A DNA stretch of 64,000 bases. Origin: JAJCYK01 sp965224285. GTDB lineage: Bacteria; Bacteroidota; Bacteroidia; Cytophagales; Cyclobacteriaceae. Shown here piece by piece: positions 25,806-32,953 of the stretch. Position 1 is the first letter of the stretch. Every line of letters begins with the position of its first letter. The translations under genes and the position numbers were made by a program. The notes under the pieces are model-generated. The model did not search any database. It was not told the DNA's origin and saw only the letters and a list, made by a program, of their open reading frames with translations. The stretch is taken from the NCBI GenBank assembly GCA_965224285.1, contig OZ245043.1:2170001-2234000 (forward strand), given 5' to 3'.

Positions 25806-25902
25806 AACCCATTGGTCGGGGAACGTGAGCCCTTATTAGGCGGTGTTGACCTAAACTTGAGAATCACCGTTTAATTTGGGCTCTCTTTATATCCTATGGG
25901 TT
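25806..25902. repeat. Three nested inverted repeats (candidate structured RNA or element)
   Basis: Outer arms AACCCAT (25806-25812) and ATGGGTT (25896-25902), extended by GG/CC after one mismatch; middle arms GAGCCC (25827-25832) and GGGCTC (25878-25883); inner arms CGGTG (25841-25845) and CACCG (25865-25869). All are strictly nested in a 97-base unit between two convergent genes. Confidence 0.5.
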
Positions 25903-25921
25903 ATATGCTAAGTGGATTATC

Positions 25922-26170
25922 CTAGAATGAAGGATTGAGTAGAGGGAACAACTGATCTCCCACACATTTAATGGTAAGGGCGAATGTTCCTGGCACCTCG
26001 CTGCTCTCGCAAGGTTGCTCATGTTTCCCGGTAGGTTCCCCAACCTGATTCACCTCCCAATATTGTTCCACCGCAGCCCAGGCATGTTGGTGAACCTTTT
26101 GTTCAATTTGGACTGCGATCAAGGTGATCCAAAGTAAAAAAATTAATGTGATGATCTGATGCCTTTTCAT
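25922..26170 (-). CDS. Small exported protein, unknown function
   Basis: 82 residues from the ATG at 26170; a longer frame begins at 26215. The N-terminus MKRHQIITLIFLLWITLIAV is one hydrophobic span (signal peptide or anchor), followed by a hydrophilic part with two Cys (CESSE and IKCVGD) that could pair. I recognise no family and there is no strong promoter; treat it as a probable but unproven gene. Its stop lies beyond the nested repeat element. Confidence 0.4.
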   Translation of the reverse strand: MKRHQIITLIFLLWITLIAVQIEQKVHQHAWAAVEQYWEVNQVGEPTGKHEQPCESSEVPGTFALTIKCVGDQLFPLLNPSF

Positions 26171-26283
26171 ATCAGTAGACCTATACCCTACAAGTTTAAT
26201 TAACCTCTTTGCCATTTAGTATCATAAATCTTTCAGGGGTAGCATTTTTCTATTAGTGGCTGTGCCAAACTGCAAACGGCTGT

Positions 26284-26655
26284 TCAATCCAGAAATGGTC
26301 TGATGGGATAAGTATCATATAATATGCGAAGTTCCCTGATTTTCAGCTCCTGAGTAAATTTAATCAGGTCCACACAGTCAAATTCTACGTGATGAAAATT
26401 AGCTAGTTTCCATTGGTAGTGAAACCACATTGCCATGCTCTTTTGTGCAGGATCAGCTATAACCTGCTTTAAAGTGGTAATACTCTCTGCCGTATCGTTG
26501 GACAAGATCTGATAAAATACCTGTGCCTTGCGTATTCCGTAAATGGGTGAATGGACCTCTGCTTCAGAATCAAACAACGCCAAGATTACCTCCATATTTC
26601 CGGAATTAAGGCCATCAAGATACTGCTTTGCTATCGAGTGATATAACTCGGTCAT
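26284..26655 (-). CDS. SnoaL/NTF2-like domain protein coupled to OxyR
   Basis: 123 residues from the ATG at 26655, which overlaps the oxyR stop by ATGA; an in-frame ATG at 26670 is also possible and would give a 19-base overlap. The sequence (LYHSIAKQYLDGLNSGNMEVILALFDSEAEVHSP, later WFHYQWKLANFHHVEFDCVDLIKF) has the helix-then-sheet layout of small NTF2-like proteins with a pocket. Such folds bind or transform small molecules; no catalytic residues are certain. The tight coupling suggests a role in the peroxide response. Confidence 0.75.
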   Translation of the reverse strand: MTELYHSIAKQYLDGLNSGNMEVILALFDSEAEVHSPIYGIRKAQVFYQILSNDTAESITTLKQVIADPAQKSMAMWFHYQWKLANFHHVEFDCVDLIKFTQELKIRELRILYDTYPIRPFLD

Positions 26656-27605
26656 TTCGGTGCTGTCCATGGCACTATTTTAGTTGATCTTTGATTTTTT
26701 ATTTTGGCCGGTAGGCTGGAAAGTATTTCCTTTTTTAATAGTCCTATCATGGATTGTTTCAGAAACACTCTATGCATTACCAAACTAATCTCCCTGACAG
26801 GTTTCCGGCCACTAAATCTCTTGAGTTTTTTCTTTTGGCCAGGATTCCAGTATTGGGTGGCCAGCTCCGGCAATAGAGTGAAGCCCAGCTGGCGATCCAC
26901 CATGTTTTTCAAAGTCTCTAAGCTTCCGCTTTCAAATTTAATAGCCTTGTGCTCATTACTGATTTGGCCTCCACAAAGAGACTCTACCTGATCCCGAAAG
27001 CAATGACCTTCCTTCAATATCCACATATCAGATGTGTCTAATTTTGAAAGGCGCACCTCACGCATAGCCTGTAATCGGTGTTCTGAGGCACTGTAAATAT
27101 AGAATTCCTCCCTGAAAAGCGGCTCCGCTTCAATCTTATGCTTATTGGACGGTGCCACCATTATTCCCACATCCAATTGATCTTTAGTTAATTTTTCAAT
27201 TATCTGATCTGAGAGCACCTCTTCCAGCGTCAACTTGATTGAAGGATATTTTTTAGAGAAAGATGCTAAAAATCTCGGCAATAAATAAGGAGCCAGGGTA
27301 GGTATGATTCCAATACGTAAAACACCGCTCACACTTCCCTTACCAACGGAGACTAACTCCTGGATCCTGCCAAGACTGCTGATGCTGGATCTGGCCTGAT
27401 CAATGATCTTTTCTCCCAATTTGGTTGGTACTACCGGTTTTTTACTCCGGTCAAAAATAAGAACCCCTAGTTGCTCTTCCAACTTTCTGACCTGCATACT
27501 AAGAGCGGGCTGAGTAATGTGACAATGGGCCGCGGCCTTGGCAAAATTCCGATGGGTATCAACGGCAATAACGTATTCCAGTTGAGCTATGGTAAGTCTA
27601 TACAT
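26652..27605 (-). CDS. oxyR: LysR-family peroxide regulator OxyR
   Basis: 317 residues. N-terminal winged helix-turn-helix (about 3-62) with AHCHITQPALSMQVRKLEEQLGVLIFDR. The regulatory domain contains KEGHCFRDQVESLC: Cys202 and Cys211 are nine residues apart in the same context as redox Cys199/Cys208 of E. coli OxyR. On oxidation these form a disulfide and switch promoter binding. In the family it activates catalase, peroxidase and iron-binding genes. A quinone oxidoreductase gene lies upstream in the same direction, separated by 84 bases; an NTF2-like gene is coupled downstream. Confidence 0.92.
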   Translation of the reverse strand: MYRLTIAQLEYVIAVDTHRNFAKAAAHCHITQPALSMQVRKLEEQLGVLIFDRSKKPVVPTKLGEKIIDQARSSISSLGRIQELVSVGKGSVSGVLRIGIIPTLAPYLLPRFLASFSKKYPSIKLTLEEVLSDQIIEKLTKDQLDVGIMVAPSNKHKIEAEPLFREEFYIYSASEHRLQAMREVRLSKLDTSDMWILKEGHCFRDQVESLCGGQISNEHKAIKFESGSLETLKNMVDRQLGFTLLPELATQYWNPGQKKKLKRFSGRKPVREISLVMHRVFLKQSMIGLLKKEILSSLPAKIKNQRSTKIVPWTAPK

Positions 27606-27689
27606 GTTAGTGACGGTCGGGTTTATCTGTACTTCCCTTTTCAGCGCACCTGATGTAAATATTCAATCCGTCAAATTTTAGATTGCCAT

Positions 27690-28670
27690 TTAATCTGCTG
27701 CTAGTTTAAGCAAAATTTTGCCTCCATTACGATTCTCTTCCATATACCGGTGCGCGTCAGCCACCTGCTCTATGCTAAATACTCGATCTATAACCGGGAA
27801 AATCAATTTCTCTTTCAAAGCTAAGTAACAATCCCGTTTAAAGTTGGCTATCAACTCTTGTCGATAGAGGAGGCTGCGAGACCTCAAGGTAGAGCCCATG
27901 ATCTTCAGTCTCTTTTTCAGGATTGGTGCCAAATCCAAGGCAGAAACGCCTGAGCCTCCCATAAACCCCTGCATTACCAGCCTGCCATCCAAGGTGAGGC
28001 ACTTTAAATTACTTGAAAAATAAGGCGCTCCAATAAAATCCATCACTATATCCACACCTTCCGGCAATTGTTGATTTATTATTTCAGCGAATTCCTGCTC
28101 ATGGTAATCTATACAATGGTCAGCCCCAAGCTTGGTACATAACGAGTGTTTGGACTTAGAGGCGGTAATCCAAATTACAGCCTTGTTCATTCTGGCTAAT
28201 TGTATAGCCGCCGTGCCCACACCACTTCCTCCGGCATGGATCAATAATTTTTCATGAGGTTGCAATTTTGCCAGCCAGTGCAGCGCCTGATAAGCGGTTA
28301 GAAATGCCTCCATTACTCCCGCTGCAGATATGATATCCAATCCAGCCGGTACAGGGAGCACCAGACCCTGATCAACCGCTACGTATTCTGCATACCCTCC
28401 TCCGGAAAGTAAGCCCATAACTGATTTGCCCAGCCAATGCTGGGCCTTACTACCGGCTTCCACTACCTCACCGGAAACTTCCAGCCCCATAATTTCGCTA
28501 GCCCCAGACGGCGGGGGGTAATATCCCTTTCGCTGCAGGATGTCAGCCCGATTTACTCCTGCCGCACAAACTTTTATAAGTAATTGCTGATCTCCTGGAA
28601 CAGGTTTTTCAACTTGGTCCAGTTGCAACTGGTCCGCTGTACCATATGAGGGGATAGTTACCGCCTTCAA
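27690..28670 (-). CDS. NAD(P)H quinone oxidoreductase (zinc-independent MDR family, PIG3-like)
   Basis: 326 residues. GroES-like N-terminal domain with the AGVNRADILQRKGYYPPP segment, characteristic of PIG3/quinone reductase, and a Rossmann domain with HAGGSGVGTAAIQLA (about 140-154). There is no zinc-binding Cys cluster. It transfers hydride from NADPH to quinones or other unsaturated carbonyls in the cytoplasm. It lies upstream of oxyR in the same direction (84-base gap) and could be part of an oxidative response; the link is only positional. Confidence 0.9.
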   Translation of the reverse strand: MKAVTIPSYGTADQLQLDQVEKPVPGDQQLLIKVCAAGVNRADILQRKGYYPPPSGASEIMGLEVSGEVVEAGSKAQHWLGKSVMGLLSGGGYAEYVAVDQGLVLPVPAGLDIISAAGVMEAFLTAYQALHWLAKLQPHEKLLIHAGGSGVGTAAIQLARMNKAVIWITASKSKHSLCTKLGADHCIDYHEQEFAEIINQQLPEGVDIVMDFIGAPYFSSNLKCLTLDGRLVMQGFMGGSGVSALDLAPILKKRLKIMGSTLRSRSLLYRQELIANFKRDCYLALKEKLIFPVIDRVFSIEQVADAHRYMEENRNGGKILLKLAAD

Positions 28671-28742
28671 AAGAGTTGGTTTTAGTGAACTTATGAATTA
28701 AAGTTAATAAATTGAAGTTCTTGTGGACTAATCACCAAACCT

Positions 28743-29630
28743 ATGAAATTTGATAATTATACCCTTCTGATCCTGGCATTATTAATCGTCCCTTTACTAG
28801 CTACCGCTCAAAAAAACCGGGAGTTCAACCTTGACCAGAGTTATGATATTGGATCGGATGCTACCATAAATATGAGAACAGATGATGCAGAAGTCAGGAT
28901 TACCGGCAGTGATACCCGCCAGGTTAAAGTACGCATCGAAAGGAGAGTGAAATCAGGAGGCTTGCGCTTGGGTGATGAGCATGATCTGACGGTAAAAGTT
29001 TACACCAAAAATGGCGACCTTCACATCTCTGATCGACAACCGCAGGGAGTAACCTGGAACATTATGGGCTATTCCTACGAAGTGTACCGTATAGATATAG
29101 AAACGCCGGCAGAAGTTAACCTTAAGTTGGAAGGAGATGATGACAATTATCTAATCAGGAACGTAAATGGAAATATAGAAGTGAGACTGGATGATGGAGA
29201 TCTGGAGCTATTGGACTGCCAGGGAGAGGAATTCGACTTTAGGGTCGATGACGGTGATATTAACATGAACAGCGGGCAGGGTGAGCTATATGCTGATATT
29301 GAAGACGGAGACCTTATTGTGGACAAAGGTTCTTTTGAGCAGTTGCTGGTAAAAATTGACGACGGAAATGTTGATGTAAAAACGGATCTTAAAAGCTTTG
29401 GAACCTATCGAATTACATCAGATGATGGCCAGGTGGATCTGACAATAACCGGAGGAGGAGGCAACATTGATGTCAGCCATGACAACAGCAGAATATCGAC
29501 CACTCCTGAATTTAAATTACTGGGTAAAACGGAACACAACAGCCGATACCAGTTACCGGGTGGGGATGCGGAGGTGGTAATAAGAGCTGATGATGGCTCA
29601 ATTCGTTTGAGTGCTTATTCCACAGATTAA
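28743..29630 (+). CDS. DUF4097-type repeated beta-strand protein, exported
   Basis: 295 residues with a signal peptide (cleavage near TAQ, about residue 22). From about residue 100 on, a unit with DDG or EDG recurs about every 20 residues (RLDDGDLELL, RVDDGDINMN, IEDGDLIVDK, IDDGNVDVK, SDDGQVDLT), matching DUF4097/adhesin-like beta-solenoid repeats. Members are thought to be periplasmic or surface beta-helices of unknown function, often next to regulators. It is monocistronic; its stop lies one base from the convergent thioredoxin-like gene. Confidence 0.82.
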   Translation: MKFDNYTLLILALLIVPLLATAQKNREFNLDQSYDIGSDATINMRTDDAEVRITGSDTRQVKVRIERRVKSGGLRLGDEHDLTVKVYTKNGDLHISDRQPQGVTWNIMGYSYEVYRIDIETPAEVNLKLEGDDDNYLIRNVNGNIEVRLDDGDLELLDCQGEEFDFRVDDGDINMNSGQGELYADIEDGDLIVDKGSFEQLLVKIDDGNVDVKTDLKSFGTYRITSDDGQVDLTITGGGGNIDVSHDNSRISTTPEFKLLGKTEHNSRYQLPGGDAEVVIRADDGSIRLSAYSTD

Positions 29631-29631
29631 G

Positions 29632-30186
29632 CTATTTCCATTTAATATTGCATCCCACTGATGGAATCTGATCAACCGGGGCCTCTTCCCCATTAATTAA
29701 TTGATCCATGGCCTTTCTCAGATCCTTTCCGGATACCGGAATATTATTTCCGGGCCTGCTACCATCTAACTGACCCCGGTAAAATAGCTGCAAGTCCTTA
29801 TCGAATAGATAGAGGTCCGGGGTACAGGCTGCCTGGTAGGACTTTGCCACTTCCTGGGTTTCGTCATATAAGTAGGGAAAAGGGTAGTTTTGCTCTGCCG
29901 CTACCTTTCTCATATTGTCGGGGCTGTCCTGGGGGTAATTTTTTACATCATTAGAGCTGATGGCAATGAATGCTATACCTTGGGACTGGTAGTTATGGGC
30001 CGATCTTACTAATTCGGAATTAACATGTTTCACGTAAGGGCAATGATTGCAAATAAACATGATCACGGTCCCTTGCTCGCCTTTCAGTTCATCAAGGGCA
30101 ACATGGGCGCCGCTTACAGTATCAGGCAAAGTGAAGTCAGGAGCTTTAGTACCCAGCTCGAGCATATTTGAAGGGGTAAGTGCCAT
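29632..30186 (-). CDS. Thioredoxin-like AhpC/TSA family protein
   Basis: 184 residues. Starts LELGTKAPDFTLPDTVSG, a peroxiredoxin/AhpC-TSA-like entry, then FICNHCPYVKHV with Cys46-x-x-Cys49 (CNHC), the motif of the thioredoxin-like redoxin group with a CNHCPYVK signature. Later parts fit the fold: SSNDVKNYPQDSPDNM and PYLYDETQEVAKSYQAACTPDLYLFD. There is no signal peptide, so it works in the cytoplasm, probably as a thiol reductase or peroxidase. It starts directly after the stop of the HERIH-protein gene. Confidence 0.88.
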   Translation of the reverse strand: MALTPSNMLELGTKAPDFTLPDTVSGAHVALDELKGEQGTVIMFICNHCPYVKHVNSELVRSAHNYQSQGIAFIAISSNDVKNYPQDSPDNMRKVAAEQNYPFPYLYDETQEVAKSYQAACTPDLYLFDKDLQLFYRGQLDGSRPGNNIPVSGKDLRKAMDQLINGEEAPVDQIPSVGCNIKWK

Positions 30187-30546
30187 CTACACGTTAGTGA
30201 TTTTTGGTTCAGACCTGGAAACAAATTGCATCCAGGCGTAGGGTTTTCGATGTTCCAGATAATCTACATGAGCTTCAAAATAATAAGCTTCTCTTTCGAA
30301 GCTTATATTGCGGTAGGCTACTACAAAATCCCTATACTGTATCATGCGATAGAGAAACTCCAATAAATAGAGTAGGTAAAAAGGTAGTATCAGGGTTTCC
30401 AATTGCTGACGCAGGTGGATTCGCTCATGGTTCAATAACCGGTGATTGACATCTATATCCTTCCCAATGAGTACAAAGGGGTACAAACAGATACCATTGG
30501 CAAAGCCAAATGTTAGTATTTTTACCAGTCTGGTCTTTATAATCAT
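30187..30546 (-). CDS. Small membrane protein with HExxH-like motif, unknown function
   Basis: 119 residues. Hydrophobic stretches near residues 8-28 and 52-65 suggest membrane association. HERIH (His40-Glu41-x-x-His44) sits in LLNHERIHLRQQLE and matches the HExxH zinc-metallopeptidase form, with another possible ligand at Glu85-86 or His92. The family is a conserved Bacteroidota hypothetical. The stop of this gene abuts the start of the thioredoxin-like gene, so the two are made together. Proteolytic activity is not shown. Confidence 0.7.
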   Translation of the reverse strand: MIIKTRLVKILTFGFANGICLYPFVLIGKDIDVNHRLLNHERIHLRQQLETLILPFYLLYLLEFLYRMIQYRDFVVAYRNISFEREAYYFEAHVDYLEHRKPYAWMQFVSRSEPKITNV

Positions 30547-30646
30547 GGGATTACAAGTCTACCAGTGCAAATTGCAACATAATATCGGGAATCTCCACTT
30601 GAGGTAACTTTTTCTTATATTTTTCAATTTTTAGACCAAAAGTGAA

Positions 30647-31156
30647 ATGACAACCATAGGGTTAATTTCAGATACCCATAGCCATTTGCCGGCACAGGTA
30701 ATGCACTACTTTAAAAATTGCCAAGAGATCTGGCATGCCGGGGATATAGGTAATGTCGAAACACTGCAGCAACTGCAATCCATAGCGCCTACTTTTGCTG
30801 TTTACGGTAACATCGATGGGAGGGCGCTTAGAGCTACCTGTCCGGAGGATCTTTGGCTGGAACGTGAAGGACTTTTGGTTTTTATGACCCACATTGGAGG
30901 TAAACCCGGTAGGTATACTAAAAGAGTCACCTCCCTGTTGCAGGAGCGAATGCCTGACATTCTTATATGCGGACACAGTCACATCTGCAAGGTGGACAAG
31001 GGGCCTGATTACCCCAACATGTTATACATCAATCCGGGAGCCGCCGGGAAACAGGGCCTTCATCAGATTAAAACCATAATCCGGTTATCGCTTGAACGAG
31101 GGAAGGTGGTCAATCTGGAAGTAATTGAATTAGGCAAGAGAGGAGCCCTGGAGTGA
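30647..31156 (+). CDS. YfcE/MJ0936-type metallophosphoesterase
   Basis: 169 residues. All metal-ligand motifs of the calcineurin-like family are present in order: ISDTHSH (about 6-12), HAGDIGN (about 31-37), YGNIDGR (about 53-59), THIGG (about 81-85) and CGHSHI (about 104-109). It most resembles the small YfcE/MJ0936 group, which hydrolyses phosphodiesters such as cyclic nucleotides in vitro; the natural substrate is unclear. The stop abuts that of a small convergent gene (31157). No -7 box found. Confidence 0.93.
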   Translation: MTTIGLISDTHSHLPAQVMHYFKNCQEIWHAGDIGNVETLQQLQSIAPTFAVYGNIDGRALRATCPEDLWLEREGLLVFMTHIGGKPGRYTKRVTSLLQERMPDILICGHSHICKVDKGPDYPNMLYINPGAAGKQGLHQIKTIIRLSLERGKVVNLEVIELGKRGALE

Positions 31157-31321
31157 TTACTCTTCTTCGTCTTTTGACTTGTCCTCCGCCTCTGACACAG
31201 GAGAAGTCTCCTCCAGTTGCTTGATAACGGGTCGTTGGCTTAGCTGCTTGATCCGTTTGATACGATTCCTGGCCCGGGCTTTGTTCTTTCGGTCTTTTCT
31301 CTTAAGTCTGGTTACTGCCAT
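31157..31321 (-). CDS. 54-residue basic-then-acidic protein, conserved-looking, unknown function
   Basis: A short frame running from ATG at 31321 to TAA at 31157, not part of any longer gene. The first 28 residues are very basic (MAVTRLKRKDRKNKARARNR then IKRIKQL), the last 18 very acidic (EETSPVSEAEDKSKDEEE). The pattern and the PVIKQL segment resemble a small Bacteroidota family of unknown function that I recall with starts like MAVTxLKRKDRKNK. It could bind RNA or the ribosome through its basic half. It stops exactly where the convergent phosphoesterase gene ends, and is divergent from hisS. Confidence 0.65.
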   Translation of the reverse strand: MAVTRLKRKDRKNKARARNRIKRIKQLSQRPVIKQLEETSPVSEAEDKSKDEEE

Positions 31322-31402
31322 GATGAAAAAGTGCTAAACGAGGTGCGAATTTAAGGCTTTATAATAAATAACCCCATAGTACAAGTCATTTATTTTCAGT
31401 TA

Positions 31403-31450
31403 TTGGTGCCGGCAACAACAGCGGTAATAACTTTGTTTTTATTACTTTTG
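31403..31450 (+). promoter_or_regulatory. hisS promoter region with two -7 boxes
   Basis: TTG (31403-31405), 22 bases, then TAACTTTG (31428-31435), a perfect TAnnTTTG; a second perfect box, TACTTTTG, follows at 31443-31450. The hisS ATG is at 31471. Confidence 0.55.
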
Positions 31451-31470
31451 GTCAAAAAAAAGTCCAGTAG

Positions 31471-32856
31471 ATGAGTTCCAGACAGGTCGGAGTACCGAGA
31501 GGTACCAGAGATATCGGTCCATTAATGATGGCTAAACGTCAGTTCATTTTTGGGCATATCCAACGGGTTTTTAAAAACTTTGGTTTCCAGCCCATGGAAA
31601 CCCCGGCTATGGAACAATTATCCATCCTCACTGGTAAATATGGACAGGAGGGGGATCAGTTATTATTTAAAATTCTGAACTCAGGGGATTTCTTAAAAAA
31701 CGCTTCATTGGAAGACTTTCAGCAAGGGCCGGCAGGTATGTTACCCAAGGTTGCGGAAAAGGGTCTGAGGTATGATCTTACGGTACCTTTCGCCCGGTAC
31801 GTAGTGATGAACCGAAACGACATTACTTTTCCCTTCCGACGATATCAGATGCAGCCGGTTTGGCGGGCAGACCGACCTCAAAAAGGGCGGTACCGGGAGT
31901 TTTATCAGTGCGATGCGGATGTTATAGGCACTAACTCCTTGTTATGTGAAGCAGAGATGGTGGCTATGATCGGCGATGTGTTCACCTCACTAGGTATTGA
32001 TGGCTACCATATCCAGATTAATCACCGAAAGATCCTGCAGGGTATTGCCGAAGTGATCGGAGCACCCGGCCGGGAGATGGAGCTGGCGGTGGGATTGGAT
32101 AAACTGTCAAAAATAGGGCCTGACAAAGTTATGGAGGAATTGGTAAGAAAGGGGTTTACTTCGGATATGACCAGTCAGCTTCAGCCCATTCTAAACCTGA
32201 AAGGGTCATGGGAGGAAGTTAAACCTTTGTTAATTGATGTTCTGGAAAAATCATCTGCATCAGCTGCGGGGATCAAAGACCTCCATGAGATGCACGGATT
32301 AATAAAAGGTCTGGTACCGGAATCCCTGCCAATCGAAGTTAACCCCACCTTAGCCAGAGGGTTAGCCTACTACACCGGCACCATCCTGGAGGTTGTGGTA
32401 AAAGGTGTATCGATTGGCTCAGTTTGCGGAGGGGGGCGTTATGATGATCTCACCGGAGTGTTTGGCATGTCAGGTGTTTCAGGAGTGGGGATCAGCTTCG
32501 GAGTAGACCGAATATATGATGTCATGGAAGAGCTCTCACTATTCCCGGAAAGCCGGCTGCAATTTAGCCAGGTCTTGCTGATCACCCTGGACGATTCCGC
32601 GATACACTACGCTTTGGATCTACTGGGTAAGATAAGGAAGTTGGGTGTCTCCAGCGAGCTATATCCCGACCAGGTAAAACTGAAAAAGTCGCTGGGGTAT
32701 GCGGATAAAAACCAGATCCCCTGGGTAGTGCTGATCGGCGCTGACGAGATCGCAGCCGGTAAGGTTTCGGTAAAAGAAATGTCCAGCGGGAAACAACAGC
32801 AGTTTACTGAAGAGCAACTATTAACCCAGTTGGTATCCGAAAATAATACCCGGTAA
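31471..32856 (+). CDS. hisS: Histidyl-tRNA synthetase
   Basis: 461 residues, class II. Motif 1 includes QPMETPAMEQLSILTGKYGQEG (short of family length but aligned), motif 2 spans FRRYQMQPVWRADRPQKGRYREF with the conserved RxxxR, and motif 3 is GGGRYDDL; the His-specific RGLAYYTGTILEV appears about residue 296. A C-terminal anticodon-binding domain (about 365-461) follows. It charges tRNA-His in the cytoplasm. Two candidate -7 boxes precede the ATG. It stands alone, divergent to the 54-residue gene. Confidence 0.97.
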   Translation: MSSRQVGVPRGTRDIGPLMMAKRQFIFGHIQRVFKNFGFQPMETPAMEQLSILTGKYGQEGDQLLFKILNSGDFLKNASLEDFQQGPAGMLPKVAEKGLRYDLTVPFARYVVMNRNDITFPFRRYQMQPVWRADRPQKGRYREFYQCDADVIGTNSLLCEAEMVAMIGDVFTSLGIDGYHIQINHRKILQGIAEVIGAPGREMELAVGLDKLSKIGPDKVMEELVRKGFTSDMTSQLQPILNLKGSWEEVKPLLIDVLEKSSASAAGIKDLHEMHGLIKGLVPESLPIEVNPTLARGLAYYTGTILEVVVKGVSIGSVCGGGRYDDLTGVFGMSGVSGVGISFGVDRIYDVMEELSLFPESRLQFSQVLLITLDDSAIHYALDLLGKIRKLGVSSELYPDQVKLKKSLGYADKNQIPWVVLIGADEIAAGKVSVKEMSSGKQQQFTEEQLLTQLVSENNTR

Positions 32857-32953
32857 AACTAACTTAACCGGCACTTTACTTTATAAAGACCCGTTATCTG
32901 AGCATTAAGTAAGGTACCAAGCACCTATAAGGTTCGTCCAGGGTATAGAGATT

